64,000 nt of DNA from Streptosporangium amethystogenes (GCF_000721075.1 NZ_JOEQ01000014.1:1-64000), one strand, 5' to 3'; positions 48,757 to 59,977 are shown, counted from the first letter of the stretch. Program-made: numbers and translations. Notes: generated from the letters alone by a model not told the origin.

Positions 48757-49514
48757 CGTGGCGCTCCCCCGGCGCCGCTTCCGTGACACCGCTGATCGCG
48801 GTGGCGCACGGGTCCCGTGACCCGCGCGCCGCCTCGACCGTGGAGGATCTGCTCGACCTGGTACGGGACGCGCGCCCGGAACTCCTCGTACGTACCGCCT
48901 ACCTCGACCACGCCGCCCCGACGCTCCCCGCGGCGCTGTCGGGCCTGACCGAGGCGGTGGTGCTGCCGCTGCTGCTCACCGAGGCCTACCACAGCCGGGT
49001 CGACATCCCCGGCGCGCTGGCCGAGGCCACGGCCCGCCGGCCCCTGCTGCGCGTGCACGCGGGCGCCACCCTGGGCCCGCACCCGCTGCTGGTCACCGCG
49101 CTGGAGCGGCGGCTGGCCGAGGCGGGGGTGGAGCCCGGCGAGACGGGCACCGCCGTGGTGCTGGTCTCGGCGGGCTCCAGCGACCCGCGGGCCAACGCGA
49201 CGGTCGCCCGGATCGCCGGAGACTGGGCGACGCGGCGCGGCTGGCGGTCGGTGAGCGCCGCCTACGCCTCGGCCGCCGGTCCCACCCCGCAGGAGGCGGT
49301 GCTGCGCCTGCGGCGCTCCGGGGCCACCAGGATCGTCGTCGCCCCCTACCTGCTGGCCCCCGGCCACTTCGCCGACAAGATCCGCCGCGAGACCCTGGCC
49401 GCGGGCGCCGACGTCGTCGCCGACGTGCTGGGCGCCGCCCCGGAGCTCGCGGCGGTGCTGCTGGAGCGCTACGACCGGGCCGCGCACCGGCGAAGGGTGC
49501 TCGCCACCGCCTGA
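48753..49514 (+). CDS. Sirohydrochlorin chelatase (CbiX/SirB type)
   Basis: A 253-residue class II chelatase with two fused CbiX-like halves. LIAVAHGSRDPRAA and VVLPLLLTEAYHSRVDIPGAL are in the first half, VLVSAGSSDPRANATVARIA and RIVVAPYLLAPGHFADKI in the second; the conserved His residues bind the metal. It inserts iron into sirohydrochlorin for siroheme, the cofactor of the sulfite reductase four genes upstream. ATG 48753 overlaps the cysH stop (ATGA), so the whole set is translationally coupled. Confidence 0.92.
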   Translation: MTWRSPGAASVTPLIAVAHGSRDPRAASTVEDLLDLVRDARPELLVRTAYLDHAAPTLPAALSGLTEAVVLPLLLTEAYHSRVDIPGALAEATARRPLLRVHAGATLGPHPLLVTALERRLAEAGVEPGETGTAVVLVSAGSSDPRANATVARIAGDWATRRGWRSVSAAYASAAGPTPQEAVLRLRRSGATRIVVAPYLLAPGHFADKIRRETLAAGADVVADVLGAAPELAAVLLERYDRAAHRRRVLATA

Positions 49515-49524
49515 TCCCGCCGGG

Positions 49525-50340
49525 TCACGAGGGATTCGGGGGTGCGGTGGCCTCGCCCTCGCAGCGCAGCAGGACCATCTCCCCGGTTCTCGGATCCACC
49601 TGGCGCACGTTGTCCCGGCAGACGGGGAAGATCACCTCCCGTACGCTGACCGACCACTTCAGCGGGAAGGGTTTCGCTTCGGCGAGCTGTGCCTCCCAGC
49701 CCTCGAAGTGTTCGTCCATCCCTTCGAGCAGCATGTTCATCGTCTTGCCCGTGCTGTCGATCTCGCCGGGCAGTACGGCCGCGGACACGACCCGCCCACC
49801 GGCCGCCGGACTCTCCCGCTTCTTGATCGTCGTGGCGCTCCGGTCCTCTTGGAAGATCGCTAATGGGAATCCGTCGGGGCCGGTTCCGCAGAGCTGCCTT
49901 CTGGGAGGGCCGTCGTCGATCCAGACGACCGCCCGCCGCAGCGGCCCGGAGCAGTGGACGGTCACCGTCATCGAACCGCTTCCGGACCCGAGCCGTAGTT
50001 CCTCACGTGCTCCGCCGGTCCCGAAGCTGCGGGTCATGACCTCACGCACGGGATACGGTTCTCCCAACGGCTGTGACACGGTCGGCGGGACGGCGGACGG
50101 CCGGGCCATGACGCCGGTCCAGACATCGGCGCCGTTCGCGGTGTCGCCGCCGGGGAGGACATTGAGCGCCACCGCCACGGTGAGGGCGGCCGCGGCCGCG
50201 CCGGCCGTGCCCCAGCGGCGGCGCCTGATCGCGCGGACTCGCCGGTGCACGTCGACGACGGCCACGCCCTTGCGGTGATCCTCGCCCCCGCCCCCGTCCC
50301 CGGCCAGAATCTCGCGCAGTTCGGATTCGGTGATCGTCAT
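49525..50340 (-). CDS. Single-pass membrane protein paired with the SigE-type sigma factor
   Basis: A 271-residue protein: a ~40-residue cytoplasmic head (MTITESELREILAGD, HRRVRAIRRRRW), one membrane helix (about residues 44-62, GTAGAAAAALTVAVALNVL) and a ~200-residue extracytoplasmic part with several Cys. It begins 1 base after the sigma-factor stop. The layout suits an anti-sigma or sensor partner, although no zinc-binding anti-sigma motif is present. No named family recognised. Confidence 0.75.
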   Translation of the reverse strand: MTITESELREILAGDGGGGEDHRKGVAVVDVHRRVRAIRRRRWGTAGAAAAALTVAVALNVLPGGDTANGADVWTGVMARPSAVPPTVSQPLGEPYPVREVMTRSFGTGGAREELRLGSGSGSMTVTVHCSGPLRRAVVWIDDGPPRRQLCGTGPDGFPLAIFQEDRSATTIKKRESPAAGGRVVSAAVLPGEIDSTGKTMNMLLEGMDEHFEGWEAQLAEAKPFPLKWSVSVREVIFPVCRDNVRQVDPRTGEMVLLRCEGEATAPPNPS

Positions 50341-50341
50341 C

Positions 50342-50836
50342 TCAGCTCCCCGTGGTGATCGCGGCGGTCGCGGGATCGACCCGCAGTTTGCGCAGTGCCC
50401 GGCTGGCCTGGCTGCGCACGGTCGGCACCGAGCAGCCGAGGATCTCGGCGATCTGCTGGTCGGGCAGGTCGGCGAAGTACCGCAGCACGATCACGGCCCG
50501 CTGCCTGCCGGGAAGCCCGGCCAGGACCTGCCTGACCGCCTCCCGGCCGGCCACCGCGTCCTCCGCGGCCTCGTCCGGTGTCTCGGGGAGGTCCGCGCTC
50601 GGCACCTCCCCCCGCCACCTGCGCCGCCACCAGCTGGCATGGGTGTTGGACAGGATGCGGTAGACGTAGGGGTCCGGATCGTCGCCCACTCTCCGCCAGG
50701 CGAGCCACGCCTTGGCCAGGGCCGTCTGCAGCAGGTCCTCCGCCGTGCCCCAGTCGCGGCACAGCAGGTAGGCGGTCCGCAGCAGGCGGGCCGAGCGCTG
50801 CTCCACATAGCGCTCGAAGTCGGCCCGGTCTCGCAT
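50342..50836 (-). CDS. SigE-family (TIGR02983) ECF RNA polymerase sigma factor
   Basis: A 164-residue ECF sigma. Region 2: FERYVEQRSARLLRTAYLLCRDWGTAEDLLQTALAKAWLAWRRV; region 4: LPGRQRAVIVLRYFADLPDQQIAEILGCSVPTVRSQASRALRKLR. The WWRRRWRGEVP linker is typical of the Streptomyces SigE-like group. It is followed after one base by the single-pass membrane protein. A TGCTCGGTG/CACCGAGCA inverted repeat lies 15 bases upstream of its start. Confidence 0.93.
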   Translation of the reverse strand: MRDRADFERYVEQRSARLLRTAYLLCRDWGTAEDLLQTALAKAWLAWRRVGDDPDPYVYRILSNTHASWWRRRWRGEVPSADLPETPDEAAEDAVAGREAVRQVLAGLPGRQRAVIVLRYFADLPDQQIAEILGCSVPTVRSQASRALRKLRVDPATAAITTGS

Positions 50837-51147
50837 CGGGGGATCCTCCCTGCTCGGTGTATGTCACCGAGCACTACGCTCCGGGCACCCCGAGACGTTG
50901 CACGCGTCCGGAGACTCACCCGCCGGGGGCGCGGGGAGGGATCCCGGACGGGGAGGGACAGAGGCGGCCAGGCGCGCGGTCACGCGGCGCGGAGAGGCTC
51001 AGAGGGGCCGGAGTGGCCCGGGGAGTGGTGCGGTCCCGGGTACGGAGGCGGCCCGAGGTGTGCTGGGTCGTGCCGCGGCCCGGGAGTGGCACCGCGCCGG
51101 GCGGCGCCTAGCGAGCCAGGTGAGAGACCCCGCGGGCGGGGGAGCCG
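50837..51147. other. G-rich spacer upstream of the SigE-type gene
   Basis: About 310 bases between the sigma gene and the DUF1707 gene. It holds a perfect inverted repeat, TGCTCGGTG (50851-50859) and CACCGAGCA (50865-50873), near the sigma start; the rest is purine-rich GGGAG-type sequence without a gene. Confidence 0.5.
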
Positions 51148-51885
51148 TCAGTGGCCGGGCAGCCGGGGAGGTCTGGGCGGCCGGGGAGGGTGCGCTGAGC
51201 TCCAGGGCTGGGGGGGCGGGTGGATCTGGTGAGGGTGTGCCTTAGCGGGCAGTTCGCCGCGCATCTGGTCCCACTGCTCCCGCCAGGCGGCCCACTGCTT
51301 CTTGAGGGGCTTGGCCCGCGAGTCTCCGACCACCTTGATGTCCCCCATGAGGACATAGGCCTTGACCCGGACGATCGGCACGTTCGTGCCCGGCGGCGCC
51401 TCGATCACCTGGACCTTCTTGTCCCCCATGATGGCGATGCCGTCGAGTTCGACGTCCACGCCGTCCGGGACGATGATCTTCACGTCGCCCATGATCGCGG
51501 TGGCCATGATGTCGACCACTCCGGTGCGGACCTCGGCCTGGCGCAGGTCCAGCACGACGTCGCCCATCACCGCGACGGCGCCGAGCGGCTTGTCGATCCG
51601 CCAGGTGCCGCGCCGCTTGGAGCTGCCCATCACCGCCACGAACCAGCGTCGCGCCGCCCCGCCCCGCTCGGCCGGAGGGTAGGCGAGGGCGGGCGCCGGG
51701 TGGCCACCTGGCAGGTCCGCGGTGAGCACGGCCAGCTCGGCCTGGGTGAGGGCGGTGTAGGCCGCCTCGGTGCGCTCGGTCAGCTCCCCGAGGGTCAGCC
51801 GTCCCTCGACGGAGGCGACCCGCAGCCATTCGACGGCTGCCTCCCGCTCGGCGTCCGAGACCCGCATTTCCCCAGGATCATTCAT
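51148..51885 (-). CDS. DUF1707 protein with LiaF-like C-terminal domain
   Basis: A 245-residue cytoplasmic protein. Residues ~7-58 are the DUF1707 (SHOCT-like) domain, MRVSDAEREAAVEWLRVA...GRLTLGELTERTEAAYTA. Residues ~85-195 contain four repeated VMGD-type strands (AVAVMGDVVLDLR, TAIMGDVKIIV, IAIMGDKKVQV, VLMGDIKVVG), the LiaF-like beta-helix. A Pro/His-rich tail ends the protein. TATGTT lies 7 bases before ATG 51885, so the mRNA may be leaderless. Possibly linked to envelope-stress signalling by analogy with LiaF. Confidence 0.88.
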   Translation of the reverse strand: MNDPGEMRVSDAEREAAVEWLRVASVEGRLTLGELTERTEAAYTALTQAELAVLTADLPGGHPAPALAYPPAERGGAARRWFVAVMGSSKRRGTWRIDKPLGAVAVMGDVVLDLRQAEVRTGVVDIMATAIMGDVKIIVPDGVDVELDGIAIMGDKKVQVIEAPPGTNVPIVRVKAYVLMGDIKVVGDSRAKPLKKQWAAWREQWDQMRGELPAKAHPHQIHPPPQPWSSAHPPRPPRPPRLPGH

Positions 51886-52063
51886 GACTCACAACATATC
51901 GCGAGTTGTCTGCATAGAGGATCCCCCAGAAGGTAGGAAGCCAGACCTGCCGACGCTCCCGCACCGGGCACCGCGTCCACCATACGGCGACGCGGGGCAT
52001 CGCGCCGGGCGTCGCGGCCGGTGTACGGCCTCCTCTCCGAGGCAGGCAATAGGATCCCTAGGC

Positions 52064-53512
52064 ATGTACCGAGAACTCCTGGACGCGGTGACGGGTAACG
52101 ACGCCGAGCGGGTCGAGCGGCTGCTGCAGAGCGGGACGAGCGCCGACCCCGACGGCGCGGAAGAGCCCACCGCCCTGTACCTGGCATCGAGCGCGGGGCG
52201 CGTGGCCATCGTGCGCGCACTGCTGGCCCATGGAGCCGACCCCAACCGGATCAGCGGCGGACAGGACGCGGGGCTGCCCCTGTGCGCCGCCTCGGCCTGG
52301 GACCGCGTCGAGACCGTGGAGGCACTGCTGGCCGCCGGGGCCGACGTGTCCGGGCGGGAGACCGACGGGTGGACCGCCGTACTCTGGGCCGCCGCCAACG
52401 GGCGGGCCGACGCCGTCCGTACGCTGCTCGCGGCCGGGGCGGACCCCGAGGACGCCAACGAGGGCGGCGACACCGCGCTCACCCTGGCCACCCGGCGCGG
52501 CGCCCTGGGCGTCGTGCGCGCGCTGCTGGAGGCCGGCGCCGAGGCCGACCGGCCCGACGGCGACGGCGACACGCCGCTGTCCATCGCCTACGACTGGCTC
52601 GGCACCCAGCTGGAGAGCGCGCTCCTTGAGCAGCTCACCGAGCAGGCCCCCGAGGGCTCGCAGTTCGTCGTGGGCCGCAGCCGGGCCACGGACGGCACCG
52701 ACCTGGTGACCGTCGCGGCGGCAGGCCCGGACGGGACCCGGGTGGCCGAGCTCACCTGCCAGCGCGGGCACGCGGCCGTCGCGACCCTGCTGGAGGACGC
52801 GACGGGCGAGCGACTGCCCTTCGACGAGATGGTCGAGCGGGCGATGCCCTACCGCGACATCGACGAGGAGGCCGAGACCTGGTGGACCGTGGCGAGCTCG
52901 CTGAGCCGGCGCGGCGACGGCGAGACCTTCGACGCGGTGGCGCGGCTGTGCGCGGCTGAGGATCCGCGCAAGCGGGAGTTCGCCGTCGACGTGCTCGCCG
53001 AGTTCGGCTTCACCGAGGACGAGAAGCCCTTCCTGGAGGAGGCGCTGCCGATCCTGCGGCGGATGGCGGCCACCGAGGGCGACGAGCGGGTGCTGCGCTC
53101 GGTGCTCGGCGCGCTCGGTCACCACGCCGACCCGCGCGCCCTACCCGAGGTGCTGGAGATCATCACCTCCGACGGCTGGACCCGCACCCAGGCCGACCCC
53201 GCCGCGCTGGCCGCCGTCCTGCCGTCCGGCCACGCCGAGGGGCTCGCGCTGCTCATCTCGATGACCGAGGACCCCGACGCGGAGGTACGCGACTGGGCGA
53301 CCATGGGCCTGGCGGGTCTGGCGCAGGACAATGAGCTGATCCGCGACGCGCTCGCCGCCAGGCTCGACGACGAGGATCTGAACACTGTCGCCGAAGCCAC
53401 CCGCGGTCTGGCCACCCGGGGGGACGCCCGTGCCCAGCGAGGCGCCGACCGCGTGCTCGCCGAGAGCGACGAGGACGACGACTACGTCCGCGACCTGGTC
53501 AAGAACCTCTGA
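52064..53512 (+). CDS. Ankyrin-repeat protein with C-terminal HEAT-like repeats
   Basis: A 482-residue repeat protein. Residues ~5-180 hold about five ankyrin repeats (DAVTGNDAERVERLLQSGTSADPD, TALYLASSAGRVAIVRALLAHGADPN, TAVLWAAANGRADAVRTLLAAGADPE and so on). Residues ~280-470 look like HEAT/armadillo helices (RKREFAVDVLAEFGF, RVLRSVLGALGHHADPRALPEVLE, EVRDWATMGLAGLAQ). No enzyme domain or signal peptide. ATG 52064 follows TAGGAT, which serves as either ribosome site or leaderless -10. A protein-binding scaffold; partner unknown. Confidence 0.88.
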   Translation: MYRELLDAVTGNDAERVERLLQSGTSADPDGAEEPTALYLASSAGRVAIVRALLAHGADPNRISGGQDAGLPLCAASAWDRVETVEALLAAGADVSGRETDGWTAVLWAAANGRADAVRTLLAAGADPEDANEGGDTALTLATRRGALGVVRALLEAGAEADRPDGDGDTPLSIAYDWLGTQLESALLEQLTEQAPEGSQFVVGRSRATDGTDLVTVAAAGPDGTRVAELTCQRGHAAVATLLEDATGERLPFDEMVERAMPYRDIDEEAETWWTVASSLSRRGDGETFDAVARLCAAEDPRKREFAVDVLAEFGFTEDEKPFLEEALPILRRMAATEGDERVLRSVLGALGHHADPRALPEVLEIITSDGWTRTQADPAALAAVLPSGHAEGLALLISMTEDPDAEVRDWATMGLAGLAQDNELIRDALAARLDDEDLNTVAEATRGLATRGDARAQRGADRVLAESDEDDDYVRDLVKNL

Positions 53513-53519
53513 ACCGCGA

Positions 53520-53571
53520 GCCGTACGCGCGACTCCGCCCGGTTCGCGCCGGGGCGGAGGACGCGTACGGC
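53520..53571 (+). terminator. Two-part hairpin after the ankyrin gene
   Basis: GCCGTACGCG (53520-53529) pairs with CGCGTACGGC (53562-53571), and inside it CTCCGCCC pairs with GGGCGGAG, giving a long stem with a small internal bulge, 8 bases after the stop codon. Confidence 0.8.
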
Positions 53572-53716
53572 GGGAGGCCGTTCCCGGAGGCCGCCCCTCC
53601 AACTTCACACGAAAGTCGGACATAGCGCCACAATTAAGTGCGCCAACCCGCCGGAGGGATGTTGAGATAGGCACAGGAGCCGGCGACGGGCCGGATGAGT
53701 TCACCGGAGGCCCTAC

Positions 53717-55336
53717 GTGACCCATGACGTCTTCAACCAGGCAGATCCGCTCACCCGGCACGATGTGTCCGCCGACGCCGCCCTCATGGCCGGCGTGGAC
53801 CGGGAGGGCGCGGGATGGGCCACGGGGGAACTGCGCAGGCTCGGCCTCCTCGCCGGTTCCGAGCAGGCCCAGGAGTGGGGACGGCTGGCGAACGAGCATC
53901 CGCCCGTGCTGCGCACCCATGACAGGTACGGGCGGCGGATCGACGAGGTGGAGTTCCACCCCGCCTGGCACGAGCTGATGACCGTCGCCGTCGAGGGCGG
54001 CATGCACGCCACCCCGTGGACGAGCGCCAGGCCGGGCGCGCACGTGGCCCGCGCCGCCAAGTTCTATCTCTGGAGCCAGGTCGAGGCGGGGCACGGCTGC
54101 CCGATCTCGATGACCTACGCGTCGATCGCCGCGCTGCGCCACAGCCCGGTGCTCGCCGCCGAGTGGGAGCCGCTGCTGGCCTCGCGGAGCTACGACTTCG
54201 GGCTGCGCCCGCCGCTGGGCAAGCGCGGTGTGCTCGCCGGGATGGCGATGACCGAGAAGCAGGGCGGCTCGGACGTGCGGGCCGGCACCACCCGCGCCGA
54301 GCCGCTGAGCGACGGAAGCTACCTGCTGACCGGGCACAAGTGGTTCAACTCCGCCCCGATGTGCGACGTGTTCCTGGTTCTCGCCCAGGCCCCCGGCGGG
54401 CTGTCGTGCTTCCTGCTCCCCCGGATCCTGCCGGACGGCACCCGCAACGCCGTCCAGCTGATGCGGCTGAAGGAGAAGCTGGGCAACCGGTCCAACGCCA
54501 GCGCCGAGGTGGAGTACCACGGCGCGACGGCCCATCTGGTGGGCGAGGAGGGCCGGGGCGTGCGGACCATCCTGGAGATGGTCAACATGACCCGGCTGGA
54601 CTGCGTGATCGGCTCCGCGGCCGGCATGCGGTACGGCGTCACGCAGGCGGTCCACCACGCCAGGCACCGCGCCGCGTTCGGCAGGAAGCTCGCAGACCAG
54701 CCGCTGATGCGCAACGTGCTGGCCGACCTGTCCCTGGAGTCGGAGGCGGCGACCGTCCTGATGACGCGGCTGGCCGGCGCCACCGACCGGGCCATCGCCG
54801 GGGACCGGGCCGAGGCCGCGCTGCGCCGCACCGCGCTGGCCGTGAGCAAGTACTGGGTCTGTAAGCGCGCTCCGGTGCACGCGGCCGAGGCGCTGGAGTG
54901 CCTGGGCGGCAACGGCTACGTCGAGGAGTCGCAGATGCCCCGCCTGTTCCGCGAGTCGCCGCTCAACGGCATCTGGGAGGGCTCGGGGAACGTCGCGGCA
55001 CTGGACGTGCTGCGTGCCCTGGGCCGCGAGCCCGAGGCCCAGGAGGCGTTCTTCGCCGAGGTCTCGCTCGCCTCCGGCGCCGACCGCCACCTGGACGCCG
55101 CCGTCGACCGGCTGCGCAAGTCGCTGGACGACACGACGGACATCGAGGCCCGCGCCCGGCGCGTCGCCGAGGACATGGCCCTGGTGCTGCAGGGGTCACT
55201 GCTCGTGCGGCTGGCGCCGGCGGCCGTCGCCGACGCCTTCTGCCTCTCCCGGCTGTCCGGCGACGCGGGCCGTGCCTTCGGCACGCTCCCCCCCGGCCTG
55301 GATCTGGACGTCCTCGTCGAGCGCGCCTCCTACTGA
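53717..55336 (+). CDS. Acyl-CoA dehydrogenase, AidB-like
   Basis: A 539-residue flavoprotein of the AidB branch. The opening VFNQADPLTRHDV, RLGLLAGSEQAQEWGRLANEHPPVLRTHDRYGRRIDEVEFHPAWHELM, GMAMTEKQGGSDVRAGTTRA, and the C-terminal ALECLGGNGYVEESQMPRLFRESPLNGIWEGSGNV are AidB/isovaleryl-CoA-dehydrogenase-like hallmarks. GTG 53717 is chosen for its CCGGAGG ribosome site. AidB in E. coli protects DNA from alkylation and binds DNA weakly; whether this one does is not visible. Confidence 0.9.
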   Translation: MTHDVFNQADPLTRHDVSADAALMAGVDREGAGWATGELRRLGLLAGSEQAQEWGRLANEHPPVLRTHDRYGRRIDEVEFHPAWHELMTVAVEGGMHATPWTSARPGAHVARAAKFYLWSQVEAGHGCPISMTYASIAALRHSPVLAAEWEPLLASRSYDFGLRPPLGKRGVLAGMAMTEKQGGSDVRAGTTRAEPLSDGSYLLTGHKWFNSAPMCDVFLVLAQAPGGLSCFLLPRILPDGTRNAVQLMRLKEKLGNRSNASAEVEYHGATAHLVGEEGRGVRTILEMVNMTRLDCVIGSAAGMRYGVTQAVHHARHRAAFGRKLADQPLMRNVLADLSLESEAATVLMTRLAGATDRAIAGDRAEAALRRTALAVSKYWVCKRAPVHAAEALECLGGNGYVEESQMPRLFRESPLNGIWEGSGNVAALDVLRALGREPEAQEAFFAEVSLASGADRHLDAAVDRLRKSLDDTTDIEARARRVAEDMALVLQGSLLVRLAPAAVADAFCLSRLSGDAGRAFGTLPPGLDLDVLVERASY

Positions 55337-55433
55337 CCCCCGGCGGGCGTTGCGGGGCCGTTCGGGCATCGGCTCCGGGCAGGCGAGTAGGGTCGGTCCT
55401 GGTTGACTCTTCATGATCGAAAGGATGATCGCC

Positions 55434-55862
55434 ATGGCGACGACACGTACCGCGACGACCCAGTGGAAGGGCTCGCTGCTGGAGGGCTCGGGCAACGTCT
55501 CCCTCGACTCCTCCGGGGTGGGCACGTTCGACGTGTCCTGGCCCTCGCGCGCCGAGCAGGCAAACGGCAAGACCTCTCCGGAGGAGCTCATCGCGGCCGC
55601 TCACTCCTCGTGCTTCTCGATGGCCCTGTCCAACGGGCTGGCCAAGGCGGGCACCCCGCCGCAGACCGTGGAGACCAAGGCAGACGTGACCTTCCAGCCG
55701 GGTGAGGGCATCACCGGGATCGTCATCTCGGTCCGCGCCCAGGTCGACGGTCTGACCGCCGAGCAGTTCCAGGAGGCGGCCGAGAACGCCAAGGCGAACT
55801 GCCCGGTGAGCAAGGCTCTCGCGGGCACGACGATCAGCCTCAACGCCGAGCTGCTGAGCTGA
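55434..55862 (+). CDS. OsmC-family peroxiredoxin-like protein
   Basis: A 142-residue OsmC/Ohr-fold protein that reduces organic hydroperoxides with paired Cys. TSPEELIAAAHSSCFSMALSNGLAKAG holds the first catalytic Cys and ENAKANCPVSKALAGTTISL the second; the early Arg is in SWPSRAEQANGKT. I use ATG 55434, nine bases after AAAGG, rather than in-frame ATGs at 55413 or 55425. Reductant in actinomycetes may be lipoyl or mycothiol-linked. Stand-alone with a strong downstream hairpin. Confidence 0.93.
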   Translation: MATTRTATTQWKGSLLEGSGNVSLDSSGVGTFDVSWPSRAEQANGKTSPEELIAAAHSSCFSMALSNGLAKAGTPPQTVETKADVTFQPGEGITGIVISVRAQVDGLTAEQFQEAAENAKANCPVSKALAGTTISLNAELLS

Positions 55863-55944
55863 TCACGGCCTGCCGGCCATGATCGGGCTGATCACGGTCG
55901 ACCCGCTCATCGGGTGATCACCGCCTGGGTGACCACCGCGCCTG

Positions 55945-55982
55945 CGTGACCACGCGTGTCCCAGAGGACACGCGTGGTCACG
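55945..55982 (+). terminator. Strong hairpin after the OsmC gene
   Basis: CGTGACCACGCGTGTCC (55945-55961) and GGACACGCGTGGTCACG (55966-55982) form a perfect 17-base stem with a CAGA loop. Confidence 0.85.
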
Positions 55983-56110
55983 AGACGGCCACGGACCGCG
56001 TACGGACGATGCACCAAGAGACTAGGACAAAGCTCCTCAACACCACCGTAAGGTGACAAGGGCGAGAACACCCTGCACAAGGGGGCCCCATCAGAGGAGA
56101 ATAGGGTCAC

Positions 56111-58231
<2,121 letters not shown>

Positions 58232-58250
58232 GGCCGCCCTCTCGCGGCCT

Positions 58251-58655
58251 TCAGGCCCCTGACGCGATCGCGGCGGTGAGCAGGACGAGCACGAACGTCG
58301 CCACACCGGCCGCGCCGTGCAGCACGACCGCGACCATGGGGAAGCGCTGCTCGGCGCCGCGGGCGTGGCGTCCGCCGCCCAGCCAGCGGGTGAACATGGT
58401 GAAGCCCAGCAGCGCGGAGACGGCGAGGACGCCGAACGACAGCCAGGCGAAGGCCGGCTCCAGAGTGCGTACGTACACGATCCAGCAGGCCAGGGCAGAG
58501 ACCGCCAGGGCCGGATGGGCGAAGATGAGCAGCGCGGGAAAGCGGGTGACCTTGGTCGCCTGCTGGCGGAGCCCTCCCCCGGAGAGCCACAGGTACAGCA
58601 GGTAGATCCCGACCATCGCGGTGATCAACCATGTCACGATCGTGACCAGCCCCAC
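58251..58655 (-). CDS. Small four-helix membrane protein
   Basis: A 134-residue hydrophobic protein with four predicted membrane helices (TIVTWLITAMVGIYLLYLW, LLIFAHPALAVSALACWIVYV, FAWLSFGVLAVSALLGFTMF, MVAVVLHGAAGVATFVLVLLTAA). Two His in membrane segments (FAHPAL, VLHGAAG) resemble heme-bearing or DUF-type four-helix proteins, but I do not recognise the family. GTG 58655 is chosen for its GGAGGG ribosome site; longer in-frame starts read into the antisense of the next gene. Confidence 0.75.
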   Translation of the reverse strand: MGLVTIVTWLITAMVGIYLLYLWLSGGGLRQQATKVTRFPALLIFAHPALAVSALACWIVYVRTLEPAFAWLSFGVLAVSALLGFTMFTRWLGGGRHARGAEQRFPMVAVVLHGAAGVATFVLVLLTAAIASGA

Positions 58656-58781
58656 ACAGCCCTCCCGTGTCTCCCGGAACGAATCATGTACCGGGAGCCG
58701 TCTTGAGTCACCCCAGCCCTCAGATCCAGTATCGACCGCTCCGGGAGAATTCACAGGTCGTTTCCATGCGAAGGTAGGAGA

Positions 58782-59519
58782 ATGCGCCTCATTCACCCCG
58801 AGACCTCGGCCGAGGTCGACCTTGTCCGCGCCTATGCCTACCCGGCCGGCCCCTGCCTGCGGATCAACATGGTCGCCAGCGCCGACGGCGGCACCTGGCT
58901 GAAGGGACTGTCCGGCGGGCTGTCCGGCAGGGGCGACCGCCAGGTCTTCTGGACGCTGCGCGGGCTGGCCGACGTCGTCCTGGCCGGCGCGGCGACCGTG
59001 CGGGCCGAGGGGTACGGCCCGGCGCGGCCCAGGCCGTCGTGGCAGGGGCTGCGCGAGGGCCGCCCGGCCGCCCCGCCGGTGGCGGTGATCACTCGCGGGC
59101 TTGACCTCGACCTGTCGGCCCCCCTGTTCACCGAGGCGGAGCCATACGCCCGGACCATCGTCATCACCTGCGAGGCCGCTCCCAAGGAGCGCCGCCAGAA
59201 GGCCGCCGGGTGCGCCGAGGTGATCGTGGCCGGGGGCGACCGGGTGGATCCGGTGCTGGCGGTGGAGGCGCTCCGCGGGCGCGGCCTGAACCGGGTGCTC
59301 TGCGAGGGCGGCCCGAAGACCAACGCCCAGCTGGCCGCCGCGGACCTGGTCGACGAGCTCTGTCTCACGGTGAGCCCGCTGCTGATCGGCGGGGACGCCG
59401 CCCGCGCCCTCGACGGCCCTCCCTCGCTCACCCGCCTGCGCCTGGCCCACGTGCTGGAGGACGAGGGGTTTCTCTTCACACGGTATGTCCGGCAGGACGA
59501 GAGGGCCGGAACCCTCTAG
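58782..59519 (+). CDS. RibD C-terminal-domain pyrimidine reductase-family protein
   Basis: A 245-residue NADPH reductase of the DHFR/RibD-C superfamily. RINMVASADGGTWLKG, VFWTLRGLADVVLAGAATVRAEGYGPARP and NRVLCEGGPKTNAQLAAADLVDELCLTVSPLLIGG are the substrate and NADPH loops. It lacks the N-terminal deaminase of RibD, and no riboflavin genes are nearby, so the substrate may be another pterin- or pyrimidine-like compound. ATG 58782 has AGGAGA close upstream. Confidence 0.9.
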   Translation: MRLIHPETSAEVDLVRAYAYPAGPCLRINMVASADGGTWLKGLSGGLSGRGDRQVFWTLRGLADVVLAGAATVRAEGYGPARPRPSWQGLREGRPAAPPVAVITRGLDLDLSAPLFTEAEPYARTIVITCEAAPKERRQKAAGCAEVIVAGGDRVDPVLAVEALRGRGLNRVLCEGGPKTNAQLAAADLVDELCLTVSPLLIGGDAARALDGPPSLTRLRLAHVLEDEGFLFTRYVRQDERAGTL

Positions 59520-59550
59520 CGCCGGAGGTCCCGGCGTTCCATGATCCGTG

Positions 59551-59579
59551 TGGACATACCTCTAAAGAAACGATATATC
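59551..59579 (+). promoter_or_regulatory. Leaderless promoter of the small membrane protein gene
   Basis: TGGACA (59551-59556), 17 bases, TATATC (59574-59579), then 6 bases to ATG 59586. The predicted start point coincides with the ATG; no ribosome site is present. Confidence 0.7.
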
Positions 59580-59585
59580 TCGACC

Positions 59586-59951
59586 ATGGAACGATCATCC
59601 TCCTCCGGCGACGAATTGCGCGCCTCACTCGAGGCCCGCCGGGACCTCGGACCGGAATACGAAGACTCCCTCGTCGAGGGTTTCCTGGAGAAGATGGACC
59701 GGGAGATCGACAAGCGGGTGGACGACCGGCTCGCCGCCCGCAAGGAGAGTCCCGCGGTCCGCCCCTCCGCGGACGCCGGGCAGCGACTGGCGCTGGCGAT
59801 CGTCTCCCTGACGACCGGGATACCCGCGACGATCGGGCTGGCCTTCTCCGGCCTGGGCGACTCGATCCTCGCGTTCATCCTGGTGCTCGTGTGGGTCGGC
59901 ATCATCGGCGTGAACATGTCGTTCGCCCTCGCGCGGCGGCGCCAGAGCTGA
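59586..59951 (+). CDS. Small two-helix membrane protein with charged N-terminus
   Basis: A 121-residue protein. The first ~75 residues are charged and helical (ELRASLEARRDLGPEYEDSLVEGFLEKMDREIDKRVDDRLAAR); two membrane helices follow (LALAIVSLTTGIPATIGLAF and SILAFILVLVWVGIIGVNMSFALA). This layout is common in actinomycetes as a membrane-tethered coiled coil of unknown role. ATG 59586 is fixed by the TGGACA-17-TATATC promoter; the ATG at 59541 would lie upstream of the promoter. Confidence 0.8.
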   Translation: MERSSSSGDELRASLEARRDLGPEYEDSLVEGFLEKMDREIDKRVDDRLAARKESPAVRPSADAGQRLALAIVSLTTGIPATIGLAFSGLGDSILAFILVLVWVGIIGVNMSFALARRRQS

Positions 59952-59977
59952 CCGCCCGCTTCCACTTCTGCGTCAAG

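Noticed and set aside
53141..55090. Long minus-strand frame opposite the AidB-like gene
   Set aside because: Antisense of a well-supported gene; composition is typical of shadow frames.
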